A DNA stretch of 64,000 bases, from NCBI RefSeq assembly GCF_000737335.2, contig NZ_JMCC02000004.1:62001-126000 (forward strand). The letters run 5' to 3'. Shown here piece by piece: positions 54,668 to 64,000 of the stretch. Both the position numbers and the translations under genes were made by a program. Numbering within the stretch: the stretch's first letter is position 1; each line of letters begins with the position of its first letter. The notes under the pieces were generated by a model that saw only the letters and a list, made by a program, of their open reading frames with translations, was not told the DNA's origin and did not search any database. The DNA comes from Enhygromyxa salina. GTDB taxonomy: Bacteria; Myxococcota_A; Polyangia; Nannocystales; Nannocystaceae.

Positions 54668-54865
54668 CTACAGCTTCGCGATGAATTCGTCCGCTTGCTC
54701 TTCGGCCCACTCCTTGGTCTTGCCGTAGCGTTGTTGCAGCTTGGCCACGAGTTGCTCTCGCCGACCTTTTGCTTGCTCGAGATCCGAGTCCGTCAGCTTG
54801 CCCCACTTGGTGCGGGCCTTACCCACGAGCTCGTTCCACTTACCCTCGACTTGTGTCCAATTCAT
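54668..54865 (-). CDS. CsbD family stress protein
   Basis: A 65-residue protein: MNWTQVEGKWNELVGKARTK then WGKLTDSDLEQAKGRREQLV and KLQQRYGKTKEWAEEQADEF. The start, spacing and VEGKW/LTDSDL/RYGKTKEWAE pattern are characteristic of CsbD, a small soluble protein induced by general stress in many bacteria; its biochemical role is not known. It sits alone between two palindromic elements. Confidence 0.92.
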   Translation of the reverse strand: MNWTQVEGKWNELVGKARTKWGKLTDSDLEQAKGRREQLVAKLQQRYGKTKEWAEEQADEFIAKL

Positions 54866-54898
54866 GATGGTTATCCTGCTGTTGAGGTCTAGTCTAGG

Positions 54899-55037
54899 CT
54901 AGGAGCCCGTGGTGCAATGCCTCGCACCGCCTCGCTTGGCCTTTTCGCCGAGGGCAGTGTTGCCGAAACTTGCAGTACGCCCGGTACAGCTGCGTTTCAG
55001 CGCCTCGCCCTCGACGAAAATTCCTGCGCGCTCCTAG
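54899..55037. repeat. CTAG-bounded palindromic element, family 1 (inverted interior)
   Basis: The left end is CTAGGAGCCCGTGGTGCAAT. The interior is the reverse complement of the 11250 and 6122 copies, with the core hairpin GCAGTACGCCCGGTACAGC at 54972-54990. The right end is degenerate (CGCGCTCCTAG). The right CTAG (55034-55037) provides the stop codon of the BON gene read on the minus strand. Confidence 0.8.
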
Positions 55038-55609
55038 GGCGACTCCTCGTGTCCCTCGTGTTCCATATCATCGACTTCGAGTTCGTTGTCGACGCGAACG
55101 ACGCCGTCGACAGCAGAGGCGATCCGCTCGGCCGTGTCTTTGGCCAGCTTGTCTTCGACGATGCCAGACAGGTAGACGACGCCCTCGACGACGTCGACGT
55201 CGATGTTGAAACGTCGGACCTCGGGGTCACCGAGCAGCCGCGCGCCGACGGCGGCCGAGATCGCAGCGTCGTTGCGGGAGCTCCCGGGATTGTCGGGATC
55301 GGACTCGAGCATGAGCTTGTTGATGACCTTCTTGACGCCGGTCGTGCTCTCGGCGACGCGAGCCGCGGTGTCGGCGGTGGCCTGATCTTCAACCTGTCCG
55401 CGCAGCGTCACGACGCCGTTGAGGGCGTCCACGTCGATGTCGAAGCGCGAGACATCGGGATCTGCGCTGAGTCGCCGCCCAACCCGGGACGCGAGCGCTG
55501 AGTCATCGGTCTGAGCTGAGACCGTTTGAGTGGTCGCGCAGGCAGAGAGACCTACGGGGGCGAGGAGGATCAGCAGCGGCAGCAGGGGGATTGAGATGAT
55601 TCGTTTCAT
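55034..55609 (-). CDS. Double-BON-domain lipoprotein
   Basis: ATG 55609 (MKRIISIPLLPLLILLAPVG) gives 191 residues; lipobox LSAC at Cys24. Two BON domains follow: DSALASRVGRRLSADPDVSR with VVTLRGQVEDQATADTAARV, and DAAISAAVGARLLGDPEVRR with VVYLSGIVEDKLAKDTAERI. BON proteins such as OsmY and DolP bind phospholipid and guard the envelope under stress. A lipid-anchored periplasmic location is expected. Its last codons and stop (HEESP-TAG) run into the palindromic element at 54899-55037. Confidence 0.88.
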   Translation of the reverse strand: MKRIISIPLLPLLILLAPVGLSACATTQTVSAQTDDSALASRVGRRLSADPDVSRFDIDVDALNGVVTLRGQVEDQATADTAARVAESTTGVKKVINKLMLESDPDNPGSSRNDAAISAAVGARLLGDPEVRRFNIDVDVVEGVVYLSGIVEDKLAKDTAERIASAVDGVVRVDNELEVDDMEHEGHEESP

Positions 55610-55670
55610 GGTGCTCTCGTTTGTGTGGTTCTCGCTGAACCCGCGGTTGGGTTGTGCAAGATCAGAGCCA

Positions 55671-55803
55671 CCAGTGCCGCACACCCTGAGTTCGATCCGG
55701 GTCATGCACGGCACTGAGGCCCAATGGCAGTGTCGCAGCTCCTCGCCCTTGGGCCTCAGCTCCGCACCTAACCCGGAACGAACTCAGGGTGTGTGGCACT
55801 AGA
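55671..55803. repeat. CTAG-bounded palindromic element, family 2, core deleted
   Basis: An inverted sister of 24801-24967 with the same long terminal repeats (…CAGTGCCGCACACCCTGAG / CTCAGGGTGTGTGGCACTAG). It lacks precisely a 35-nt segment that in the 24801 copy is flanked by GGAGC repeats and contains the core hairpin. Its right CTAG (55800-55803) is shared with the family-3 element. Confidence 0.8.
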
Positions 55804-55966
55804 GCGCCAATCAGTTTGAATTCACGACGCCAGGCACATCTGGGACCGCCCCTGCCGTTGTCGGTCGGCGCTCGCAGTATGCCGGATACAGCTTCGGCCT
55901 CCCTCCTAGGCAGGAACGGCCCCAGACGCACCTGACGACGCGACTCCAAACTGATCGGCGCTCTAG
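55800..55966. repeat. CTAG-bounded palindromic element, family 3
   Basis: Terminal repeats CTAGAGCGCC(A/G)ATCAGTTTG, 20 bp with one mismatch. The core hairpin is GCAGTATGCCGGATACAGC at 55874-55892, with compensatory changes relative to families 1 and 2. It is directly adjacent to the family-2 element and shares a CTAG with it. Confidence 0.75.
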
Positions 55967-56184
55967 CAACTGGCGCTCAGGCTGCGCACCTGCCGTCTCA
56001 ACCAGCTCCGCGCTGTGTCGAATTGGCCGCATTGATCTTACCTGTGCCTAAACGTCACATATGGATCGGCGGGAACTGCTCAATTGCTGACCCGACAGGT
56101 TTGCGCGATAGCGGTGCCATCTCAGCGTGAAAACGCGCAAGCCAGATGCGAATGGTTGTGGAACACTCGAACGAGGAGAAGCTG

Positions 56185-56538
56185 ATGACTGATCCCAACA
56201 AATCCCCCCGTGTGTTCGTGTCCATGCTGTTTGCGTTTGCAGCCGTCGCCAGCTTTGCGTTTGGCGCCTGTCGGCAGGACGACGACGTTGATGATGGGTC
56301 CGGCGCGTCGTTCGACGTGCAGAACTCGTGCGCCGACTACTGTGAGCAGCGGAAGCTGTGTAAAGACGAGACCAACGAAGAGACGTGTCGCAATAACTGC
56401 GAGGACGCCATGAGTGACTGTCAGGCTGACGAGCAAGACGAGGCGCTCGACAAGCTCGACCAGTGCGCCAACGAGAGCTGCGACGACTTTCTTGGGTGCA
56501 CGATCAACGTTGGCGCGCAGTGCATATTTGGGATCTGA
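56185..56538 (+). CDS. Small Cys-rich lipoprotein, function unknown
   Basis: ATG 56185 is preceded by GAGGAG, giving 117 residues; an ATG at 56146 is less likely. The signal is MTDPNKSPRVFVSMLFAFAA then VASFAFGAC, with a lipobox. The mature part is an acidic Cys-rich domain with about ten Cys (CADYCEQRKLCKDETNEETC, CDDFLGCTINVGAQC), probably disulfide-knotted. No named family. It converges on the desaturase-like gene, with 6 bases between stops. Confidence 0.7.
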   Translation: MTDPNKSPRVFVSMLFAFAAVASFAFGACRQDDDVDDGSGASFDVQNSCADYCEQRKLCKDETNEETCRNNCEDAMSDCQADEQDEALDKLDQCANESCDDFLGCTINVGAQCIFGI

Positions 56539-56544
56539 TCCCGC

Positions 56545-58161
56545 CTATGCGCTCGCGGTCTGGTTGAGGGTCTCCATGACCACATTGCGCCCCGTGATCG
56601 CGGAGACCGTCAAATACCCCGAGAACAGCGCGGCCCCGATCCCGGCGGTGACCACATCCTGACCGGTCAAGTACAGGTTTGGGATCGGTGAGCGTGGGCG
56701 CAAGAACTTGCCCTCGAACCGGCCGGGGTCGTGGCTGAGCCCGTAGATCTCACCGTGCTGGTATGCGGTGAAGTGCTTGGTGCTCAGCGGCGTCGAGAGC
56801 TCGTGGTAGGCGACGGCGTCGCGGGTCTGCGGCTCGACCGCGTAGAGCTGCTCGAGCATGCGCTGGGAGAACGCGGCCTTGTAGGCTTCGTAGTCGTCAC
56901 CGCGCTTCTTCCACGGCTTGGCGTCCCACTTGGCGAAGCGCTCCCACGGGGCCAGCGTGATGATCTCGATCGTGCTCTTGCCGGGGTAGCGGCGCTCGAA
57001 GTCGGGATCTTTGGCGCCGGGGAACGAGATGTAGATGACCGGGAACGGCGCGTCTTCATCTTCGGTGAAGCGCTGGACGTTGCGATCGTGATCGTACTCG
57101 TTGGCCGGGTAGATCCAGTAGTTGGCCTTGGGCAGCTTCAGCGCGGCGGCCGACTGGTTCAGGCCAATGTACAAGCTGAGGTGTGCGGCCGACGGCTCGA
57201 TTTGTTGCAGCTGCGGGGCAAATCCAACCCGAGCGCGCTCGCCCGCGGGCAGCAGGGCGCCGTAGGTGTTCAGCGCTCCGGCGTTGCTGATGATCAGCTC
57301 CGCGCGCAGGACCCTGCCGTCCTCGAGCTTGACACCGATCGCCTTGCCACCCTCGATCACGATCTCGTCCACGCCCGCGTTGGTCAGCAGCATCCCGCCG
57401 CCAGCTTCGATCTTGGGCGCGATGGTCTCGGCGAAGCGGGCTGACCCGCCGATCGGATAGTTGCCACCAAAAAAGTAGTGCTTGGCGACCGAGGCGTGCA
57501 TCGCGAACGCGCTCTGCTTGGGGGGCAGGCCATAGTCGCCGTACTGTCCGGTCAGCACGCCGATCAATTTGGTGTTGTCGGTGATGCCGCGCAGCACCTC
57601 GTAGGTGGTCTTGCGGGTGTGGGCCAGGTAGGGCCGGCGCATGAACGGCGCGGCCAAGAACCCGGCGACACCCGACAGCGCCTTCTCGGCGTAGAAGCTG
57701 CGGGCGGCCTTGGACGCTGCGAACACCGCGCTGACGTACTCGTCGATCGCCGCGCCGTCTTTGGCGTCGGGGAATTGCTCGCGCAGGCCGTCTTTGAAGT
57801 TCTGCACCCCCGCGCGCAGCGGGTACGCTTCATCGCCGAACACGATGCGGTCGTAGACCTCGCCCATGCCCTCCCACTTCAGCTCGCCGTCGGTGACGTG
57901 GTTGAACAGCTGGCCGAGCACGCTGCGGTCGCGGTGGACCTCGCCGACGTAGTGCACGCCCACGTCCCACTCGTAGCCCTTGCGCTTGAACGTGTGGGTG
58001 AAGCCGCCGATCACATAGTGGCGCTCGAGCACCAGCACGCGCTTGCCCATGTTCGAGAGCAGCGCGGCGCTGGCCAGGCCGCCAAGCCCGGAGCCGATCA
58101 CGATCGCGTCCCACTGCTCGTCGACGTCGCTCTGCTTGTAGGATCGTCCGACCTTGGTCAC
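56545..58161 (-). CDS. Phytoene desaturase/retinol saturase-like FAD oxidoreductase
   Basis: A 538-residue protein. The N-terminal FAD-binding motif is AIVIGSGLGGLASAALLSNM with LVLERHYVIGGFTHTFKRKG. The C-terminal FAD contact is IPNLYLTGQDVVTAGIGAAL. The layout matches CrtI/CrtISO/RetSat-type enzymes, which desaturate, isomerise or reduce carotenoids and other polyenes. No other carotenoid genes are near, so the substrate is open. Start chosen at ATG 58161. Confidence 0.83.
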   Translation of the reverse strand: MTKVGRSYKQSDVDEQWDAIVIGSGLGGLASAALLSNMGKRVLVLERHYVIGGFTHTFKRKGYEWDVGVHYVGEVHRDRSVLGQLFNHVTDGELKWEGMGEVYDRIVFGDEAYPLRAGVQNFKDGLREQFPDAKDGAAIDEYVSAVFAASKAARSFYAEKALSGVAGFLAAPFMRRPYLAHTRKTTYEVLRGITDNTKLIGVLTGQYGDYGLPPKQSAFAMHASVAKHYFFGGNYPIGGSARFAETIAPKIEAGGGMLLTNAGVDEIVIEGGKAIGVKLEDGRVLRAELIISNAGALNTYGALLPAGERARVGFAPQLQQIEPSAAHLSLYIGLNQSAAALKLPKANYWIYPANEYDHDRNVQRFTEDEDAPFPVIYISFPGAKDPDFERRYPGKSTIEIITLAPWERFAKWDAKPWKKRGDDYEAYKAAFSQRMLEQLYAVEPQTRDAVAYHELSTPLSTKHFTAYQHGEIYGLSHDPGRFEGKFLRPRSPIPNLYLTGQDVVTAGIGAALFSGYLTVSAITGRNVVMETLNQTASA

Positions 58162-58316
58162 GCTGGCGCCTATACCGGACCCGGGGCGCTTGGGCCACCC
58201 CCCGGCTGGCCGCGTCGCGTTTGTGTGCTCCGCCGGATGCGTGGCCTTCTGGAAGGGGAGCCTGGGCGCATGGCGATCTGGTTGCGCGGCCGCGTCGTGT
58301 TGGGCGACGATCGGGC

Positions 58317-59168
58317 GTGCGCCGCTTGCCAGTCACCCTGTTCGCGCTCGCGCTGTTGGCTTGCAACGGCACAACGGACACCGAGACCGGGGTTGGCGTG
58401 ACGCTGGGGGCCACATCGTTGGGCGACGGTGACGGCGACGCCACCGACAGCGGCAGCACGGACGCGAGCGGCAGCGGGCCCAAGCTGGACATGCCCGGCG
58501 ACGAGACCGAGGGGACGACCAGCGACACGTCTGGCGATGAATGTGCCGACATCGTCGCGACGATCCGCGACTTTCGTGTCGACCACCCAGATTTTCAGGC
58601 CTTCAGCGGCGACGTCGCCACGCCGGGGCTGGTCGAGCCCACGCTTGGCGCCGATCAAAAGCCGGTGTTCAGCGGCTTGGCCGTGGACCCGCCGCAGATG
58701 ACCAGCGTCGACAACTTCGAGCAGTGGTACGCCGACGTCAACGGCGTCAACCAGTCGTTCTCGGTCGCGCTGCCGCTCACGCTCGAGGGCGACGAGCTGC
58801 AGGTGTTCGACGATCAGACCTTCTTCCCGATCGACGGGATGGGCTGGGGCGACGAGGGCCTGACCGACAGCATGGGTGGGCCGCACAACTTCTTGTTCAC
58901 GACAGAGATCCACACCAGCTTCGTCTACGAGGCCGGCCAGACCTTCACCTTCATTGGCGACGATGATCTGTGGCTGTTTGTCGACGGGCAGCTGGTCATC
59001 GATCTTGGCGGCCTGCACCCGGCCCAGTCCGGCACCGCGACGCTCGACCAGCTCGGGCTGACGCCCGGCAAGAGCTACCCCATGGACATCTTTCACGCGG
59101 AGCGCCGCTCGACCGATTCGACGTTTCGGATCGAGACCACGATCGCCTGCTTCACGCCGGTCGAGTGA
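58317..59168 (+). CDS. Fibro-slime domain lipoprotein
   Basis: GTG 58317 (VRRLPVTLFALALLACNG) gives 283 residues with a lipobox Cys16. A short GDGDGD/Ser linker follows. The C-terminal ~170 residues are a fibro-slime domain, PA14-related: VATIRDFRVDHPDFQAFSGD, TFTFIGDDDLWLFVDGQLVI and DLGGLHPAQSGTATLDQLGL. Such domains are associated with slime or extracellular matrix and sugar binding. Predicted to be outer-surface anchored. Confidence 0.85.
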   Translation: MRRLPVTLFALALLACNGTTDTETGVGVTLGATSLGDGDGDATDSGSTDASGSGPKLDMPGDETEGTTSDTSGDECADIVATIRDFRVDHPDFQAFSGDVATPGLVEPTLGADQKPVFSGLAVDPPQMTSVDNFEQWYADVNGVNQSFSVALPLTLEGDELQVFDDQTFFPIDGMGWGDEGLTDSMGGPHNFLFTTEIHTSFVYEAGQTFTFIGDDDLWLFVDGQLVIDLGGLHPAQSGTATLDQLGLTPGKSYPMDIFHAERRSTDSTFRIETTIACFTPVE

Positions 59169-59206
59169 TCCGCGTGACCGCCTTGTGATGGGGGCGCAGG
59201 CGCGGG

Positions 59207-60598
59207 ATGCTGGGCCGCGTGACAGCTGCGAGCGAGCTCCCTTCACAGTCTGATCCCGTCACGCTGGCGTATGTCTGTGCCGAGTTCGCGATCGACGCGC
59301 CGCTGGGTGGATTTGTCAGCGAGCCGGGGTTGCAGGCCGGTGACGCGCTTCGATCCGCGAGCGATCAGGGCCGGGCGATGGTAGCGATCGGGCTGGTGTA
59401 TCACCGCGTGTTCGTGACCCACGAGGTCGAGGACGACGGGCAGTTTCGAGTCGTGGAGGCCAACGTCGACCTCGCCGCGAGCTCGCTCGAGCGCGTGACG
59501 GGATCCGACGGCGAGCCGTTGTGGGTGACCGTCGCGCACGCGGATGAGCAGCTGAAGCTTGGGGTGTGGGCGCACATGATCGGCGGGATTCGGCTGCTGT
59601 TGCTCGACACGCACGCCGCGGACAACAGCGCCAAGGCGCGGGAGCTGTGCATGCGGCCCCGCTCTCCGGGCTCGGCGGCGCGGGCCCGGCAGGACGCGCT
59701 GCTGTCCAGCGCCAGCGAGCCAGTGCTTCGGGCCATGGGGATCCCGGCGCGGATCCAGCATCACGCGGGAACGCAGACAAGCCAGGTTCGCGCGCACCTG
59801 CCCAGCTGGGTGGCCGACGACGTGGTCTCAACGCTGGAGCTGCGCAGCTCGCCGATCCGCGGGGCCGATCTGGCCGCGAAGGTCGACGCGCTCAAGACCC
59901 GCGCGCTGTGGAACCTGCGGGCGCGGGCACGCGAGCGCATGGTCGAGCGGCTGTACGCCCGGGGGCTGCCGGCCGGGGACTCGGACGCGCTGTGGATCGG
60001 CTGCGCGGGGCGGCTGGGCGCCGGGCTGCGGCCGGATCTGTTGTTTCATGATCTCGCGCGGCTCGGTCGGCTGCTCGATGATCCGCTCCGGGCCGTGCGG
60101 ATGGTGTTCTCGGGCGCCGCCGATGCTGACGACGCGGTCGGGCAGGCGCAGCTGGCCAAGCTCGTCGAGCTCTCGTGTGACCCGACCTTCGAGGGCCGGA
60201 TCGTGTTCGTGCCCGACTGGGGGCTCGAGGTCGCGGGGCTCCTGGTCGAGGGCGTCGATCTATGGTTGGGCACCGGCACCCGCGGCCGGCCGGGTGAGAG
60301 CTGGGGCGTGCGGGCGGCCGCCAACGGGGCCTTGAACGTGTCGATCGCCGAAGGTTGGTGGCGCGAGGTCGCCAGCGAACCAGGGCATCAGCTCGGCTGG
60401 ACCCTGGGTGGCGAGCGCATGTTCGACGAGCAGGCAGCGCAGGACGCCGTCGACTCGCGGATGCTGTACGCGATGCTGGAGACCGAGATCGTGCCAAGCT
60501 TCTACGACTGGGACGGCGAAGCGATCCCCCAGCGCTGGGTGCAACGCATTCGTGCCTCGATGCGGACGATCCCCGCCGCGTTCGACGGCCAGCGATAG
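59207..60598 (+). CDS. Degenerate glycogen phosphorylase-like protein
   Basis: A 463-residue protein; family members are ~700-850. It aligns with short alpha-glucan phosphorylases (TIGR02094): LAYVCAEFAIDAPLGGFVSE with LQAGDALRSASDQGRAMVAI in the N-terminal part, and DPTFEGRIVFVPDWGLEVAG then GRPGESWGVRAAANGALNVS near the C-terminus. The usual GTSGMKAAANG, whose Lys holds pyridoxal phosphate, is here SWGVRAAANG, with Lys replaced by Arg and about three residues lost. The NEGH catalytic region is not found. It is probably not an active phosphorylase; glucan sensing is possible. Confidence 0.7.
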   Translation: MLGRVTAASELPSQSDPVTLAYVCAEFAIDAPLGGFVSEPGLQAGDALRSASDQGRAMVAIGLVYHRVFVTHEVEDDGQFRVVEANVDLAASSLERVTGSDGEPLWVTVAHADEQLKLGVWAHMIGGIRLLLLDTHAADNSAKARELCMRPRSPGSAARARQDALLSSASEPVLRAMGIPARIQHHAGTQTSQVRAHLPSWVADDVVSTLELRSSPIRGADLAAKVDALKTRALWNLRARARERMVERLYARGLPAGDSDALWIGCAGRLGAGLRPDLLFHDLARLGRLLDDPLRAVRMVFSGAADADDAVGQAQLAKLVELSCDPTFEGRIVFVPDWGLEVAGLLVEGVDLWLGTGTRGRPGESWGVRAAANGALNVSIAEGWWREVASEPGHQLGWTLGGERMFDEQAAQDAVDSRMLYAMLETEIVPSFYDWDGEAIPQRWVQRIRASMRTIPAAFDGQR

Positions 60599-60695
60599 GC
60601 GCCCTCATGCGTTCGCCCGGGCTGGGCCAGCTCCCTGCGTGGTCCCCAAAAATTACCGCTCGGAAAACGCTAGCGAGGGTGGTGTCTACCTCCGC

Positions 60696-61058
60696 GTGCC
60701 GAAACAACTCTTTGTGTTCCTGTGGCTGGTGGCCGTGGTTGGCTGCGCGGATCGGGCGATTGGCGGGGGCGACGAGCTGTCGGTTGACGGCCCGCCGCCT
60801 GGCGAACTCTACGGCGAGTGTATGGACGCGAGCGACTGCTTTGACGAGTGGTGTGTGCATCCCGCCAGTGAGCCGGGGTTCTGCACCTACCCATGCGCGC
60901 AGGGCTGTGAGACGGAGCTGGGCGGGAACACGACCTGTCTGACGGTCGACGGTGAAGGGGTGTGCGCGCTCGATTGCGGCGCAAACGGGTCCTGCCCGGC
61001 AGGCATGCGCTGCGAGAAGATCGAGTCGGGCGGCGATCCTCGATCGATCTGTTTTTGA
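60696..61058 (+). CDS. Small Cys-rich lipoprotein
   Basis: GTG 60696 (VPKQLFVFLWLVAVVGCAD) gives 120 residues with lipobox VVGC. The mature part holds about eleven Cys in pairs: CMDASDCFDEWCVHPASEPG, CTYPCAQGCETELGGNTTC, CALDCGANGSCPAGMRC. This is a small disulfide-rich module like those in myxobacterial surface proteins. No enzyme domain. It is 28 bases upstream of the amylase gene and possibly co-transcribed with it. Confidence 0.7.
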   Translation: MPKQLFVFLWLVAVVGCADRAIGGGDELSVDGPPPGELYGECMDASDCFDEWCVHPASEPGFCTYPCAQGCETELGGNTTCLTVDGEGVCALDCGANGSCPAGMRCEKIESGGDPRSICF

Positions 61059-61086
61059 GCGACGCACCCCGGCGTATCATTGGGCG

Positions 61087-63135
<2,049 letters not shown>

Positions 63136-63265
63136 CTTCTCCGTTTTCGCACCCTCGGCCGCGGGGCGCATTTGATGCGCGCGAGGTGTGGTGGGCAGCA
63201 CGGCGACTCAGGGTGCGCCGTGGGCGCGGCTGATGGCGTGCCCAAGAATCCCGTTCGGGTCTATC

Positions 63266-63985
63266 ATGCAGTCACCTGGTGACGAATTGTCTGTCGTGGA
63301 GACATCCGTGAACTGTGGGGCCGCGCGTCGGAGGCTGCTGGCCGTGTTCGTGTCTGCGTGTCTGTGCGGCTGCTTGATCGAACCGAATACTCTGTTCGAT
63401 TCGGGGGGACGCGACGGTGACCACGGCGTGGGGACGAGCGAGACAGCAGGCGATCCCACGACCGGAGATGGTGACGGTGATCCCACGACCGGTGATCCCA
63501 CGACCGGCGATGGTGATGGTGATGGTGATGGTGATCCCACGACCGGCGATGGTGACGACTGCAGCGATCTCGAGGCTCCCGGGAGTGATCAATGCCCTGG
63601 GGAATGCACCAGCTGTCGGGGCAACGTCTGCGTGATCGAGTGCGCGGGCGAGTCCCAGTGCGAAGGCCAAGACATCGTCTGCCCCCAGGACTACGAGTGC
63701 GAGGTCACCTGCGAGGGCACCGACGCCTGCGACACGGGCAGCGTGACCTGCCCAGATCTCTACGCGTGCACCCTGACCTGCGAAGGGGGCAACGACGCGT
63801 GCGGCGACCTCCCGATGAGCTGTGGTCAGGGCTCGTGCACGATCAACTGCGGCGAGGCGAGTGGGGTCTGCAAGGGCGCGTCGATCAAGTGCGGAGCGGG
63901 GGCTTGCAGCGCGACCTGCTTGGACCCGACACAGCCCCCCAGCATGCCAGGCTGTGACGCGGCCTGTTCTTGCTCGCCGTGCTGA
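63266..63985 (+). CDS. Cys-rich lipoprotein with GDPTT repeats
   Basis: ATG 63266 gives 239 residues, though GTG 63308 or ATG 63188 are possible. Signal RRLLAVFVSACLCGCLIE has a lipobox near Cys. Then a GDGDPTT linker (63450-63555), then an ectodomain with over twenty Cys in repeated units: CEVTCEGTDACDTGSVTC, CTLTCEGGNDACGDLPMSC, CTINCGEASGVCKGASIKC. The regular CxxxCxG-x-x-x-C pattern suggests a stacked disulfide repeat. Function unknown; probably a surface stalk. Confidence 0.75.
   Translation: MQSPGDELSVVETSVNCGAARRRLLAVFVSACLCGCLIEPNTLFDSGGRDGDHGVGTSETAGDPTTGDGDGDPTTGDPTTGDGDGDGDGDPTTGDGDDCSDLEAPGSDQCPGECTSCRGNVCVIECAGESQCEGQDIVCPQDYECEVTCEGTDACDTGSVTCPDLYACTLTCEGGNDACGDLPMSCGQGSCTINCGEASGVCKGASIKCGAGACSATCLDPTQPPSMPGCDAACSCSPC
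63450..63555 (+). repeat. GDPTTGDGD coding repeat
   Basis: Irregular tandem GGTGATCCCACGACC units mixed with GGTGAT, inside the Cys-rich lipoprotein gene. The same spacer class as at 12325, 25380 and 61217. Confidence 0.88.
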
Positions 63986-64000
63986 GCGTCGCGTCCGGCT

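Noticed and set aside
54575..55966. CRISPR array
   Set aside because: The repeats here are few, long, of unequal length and internally palindromic; there are no evenly spaced short repeats with spacers and no cas genes.

Overview
The window looks like chromosomal DNA of a predatory-type myxobacterium, most likely Nannocystales (Nannocystis, Plesiocystis, Enhygromyxa and relatives). I infer this from the very high GC content, the many lipoproteins whose lipobox Cys is followed by Gly-Asp or Gly-Glu-Thr simple repeats, the Myxococcus-type Cys-rich repeat, a MYXO-CTERM-like tail, and the mix of beta-propeller cytochromes, VIT/VWA and fibro-slime proteins. No tRNA, rRNA, CRISPR array, integrase or intact transposase was found.

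1-11156: a RiPP (ribosomally made, modified peptide) cluster. One tight + strand operon, running in from beyond the left edge, has a 51-residue precursor with a Gly-Gly leader (1801-1956), a SagB-type FMN dehydrogenase, a fused ThiF-like/YcaO cyclodehydratase, and six predicted Fe(II)-dependent oxygenases: four JmjC/cupin proteins (the first truncated by the edge), one DUF6445-type and one TIGR02466-type 2OG oxygenase. An unidentified minus-strand gene converges on it with a 17-nt overlap. The core contains Ser but no Cys or Thr, so the expected product is an oxazoline/oxazole peptide that may be heavily hydroxylated. I know of no described pathway with this combination; it is the best candidate for a new system here.

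11.2-26.8 kb: an RCC1-repeat lipoprotein, a truncated VCBS-type fragment, a polytopic membrane protein, an AraC regulator converging on an FAD oxidoreductase, a PF10118 metal hydrolase, several lipoproteins (one DUF3616), a beta-prism-like secreted protein and a DUF6265-like lipoprotein.

26.8-49.0 kb: a metallophosphoesterase, an alpha/beta-hydrolase lipoprotein, three large beta-propeller di-haem c-type cytochromes, a GGDEF cyclase head-to-head with a radical SAM protein, a STAS/V4R sensor pair, an RlmN-like enzyme, a DUF2079 membrane protein, and a 4-hydroxybutyryl-CoA dehydratase-like enzyme.

49.0-64.0 kb: a MYXO-CTERM-like protein with a VIT/VWA protein; an envelope-stress group (DUF1328, DUF2383, sigma-54 activator, CsbD, double-BON lipoprotein); a phytoene desaturase-like enzyme; a fibro-slime lipoprotein; a degenerate glycogen phosphorylase-like protein; a secreted GH13 amylase; and Cys-rich lipoproteins.

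Laid over the genes are at least eight CTAG-bounded palindromic elements in three terminal-repeat families. Several share a 19-nt hairpin with compensatory base changes. One pair is inserted in frame inside the YcaO gene, and two genes take their stop codon from an element boundary.
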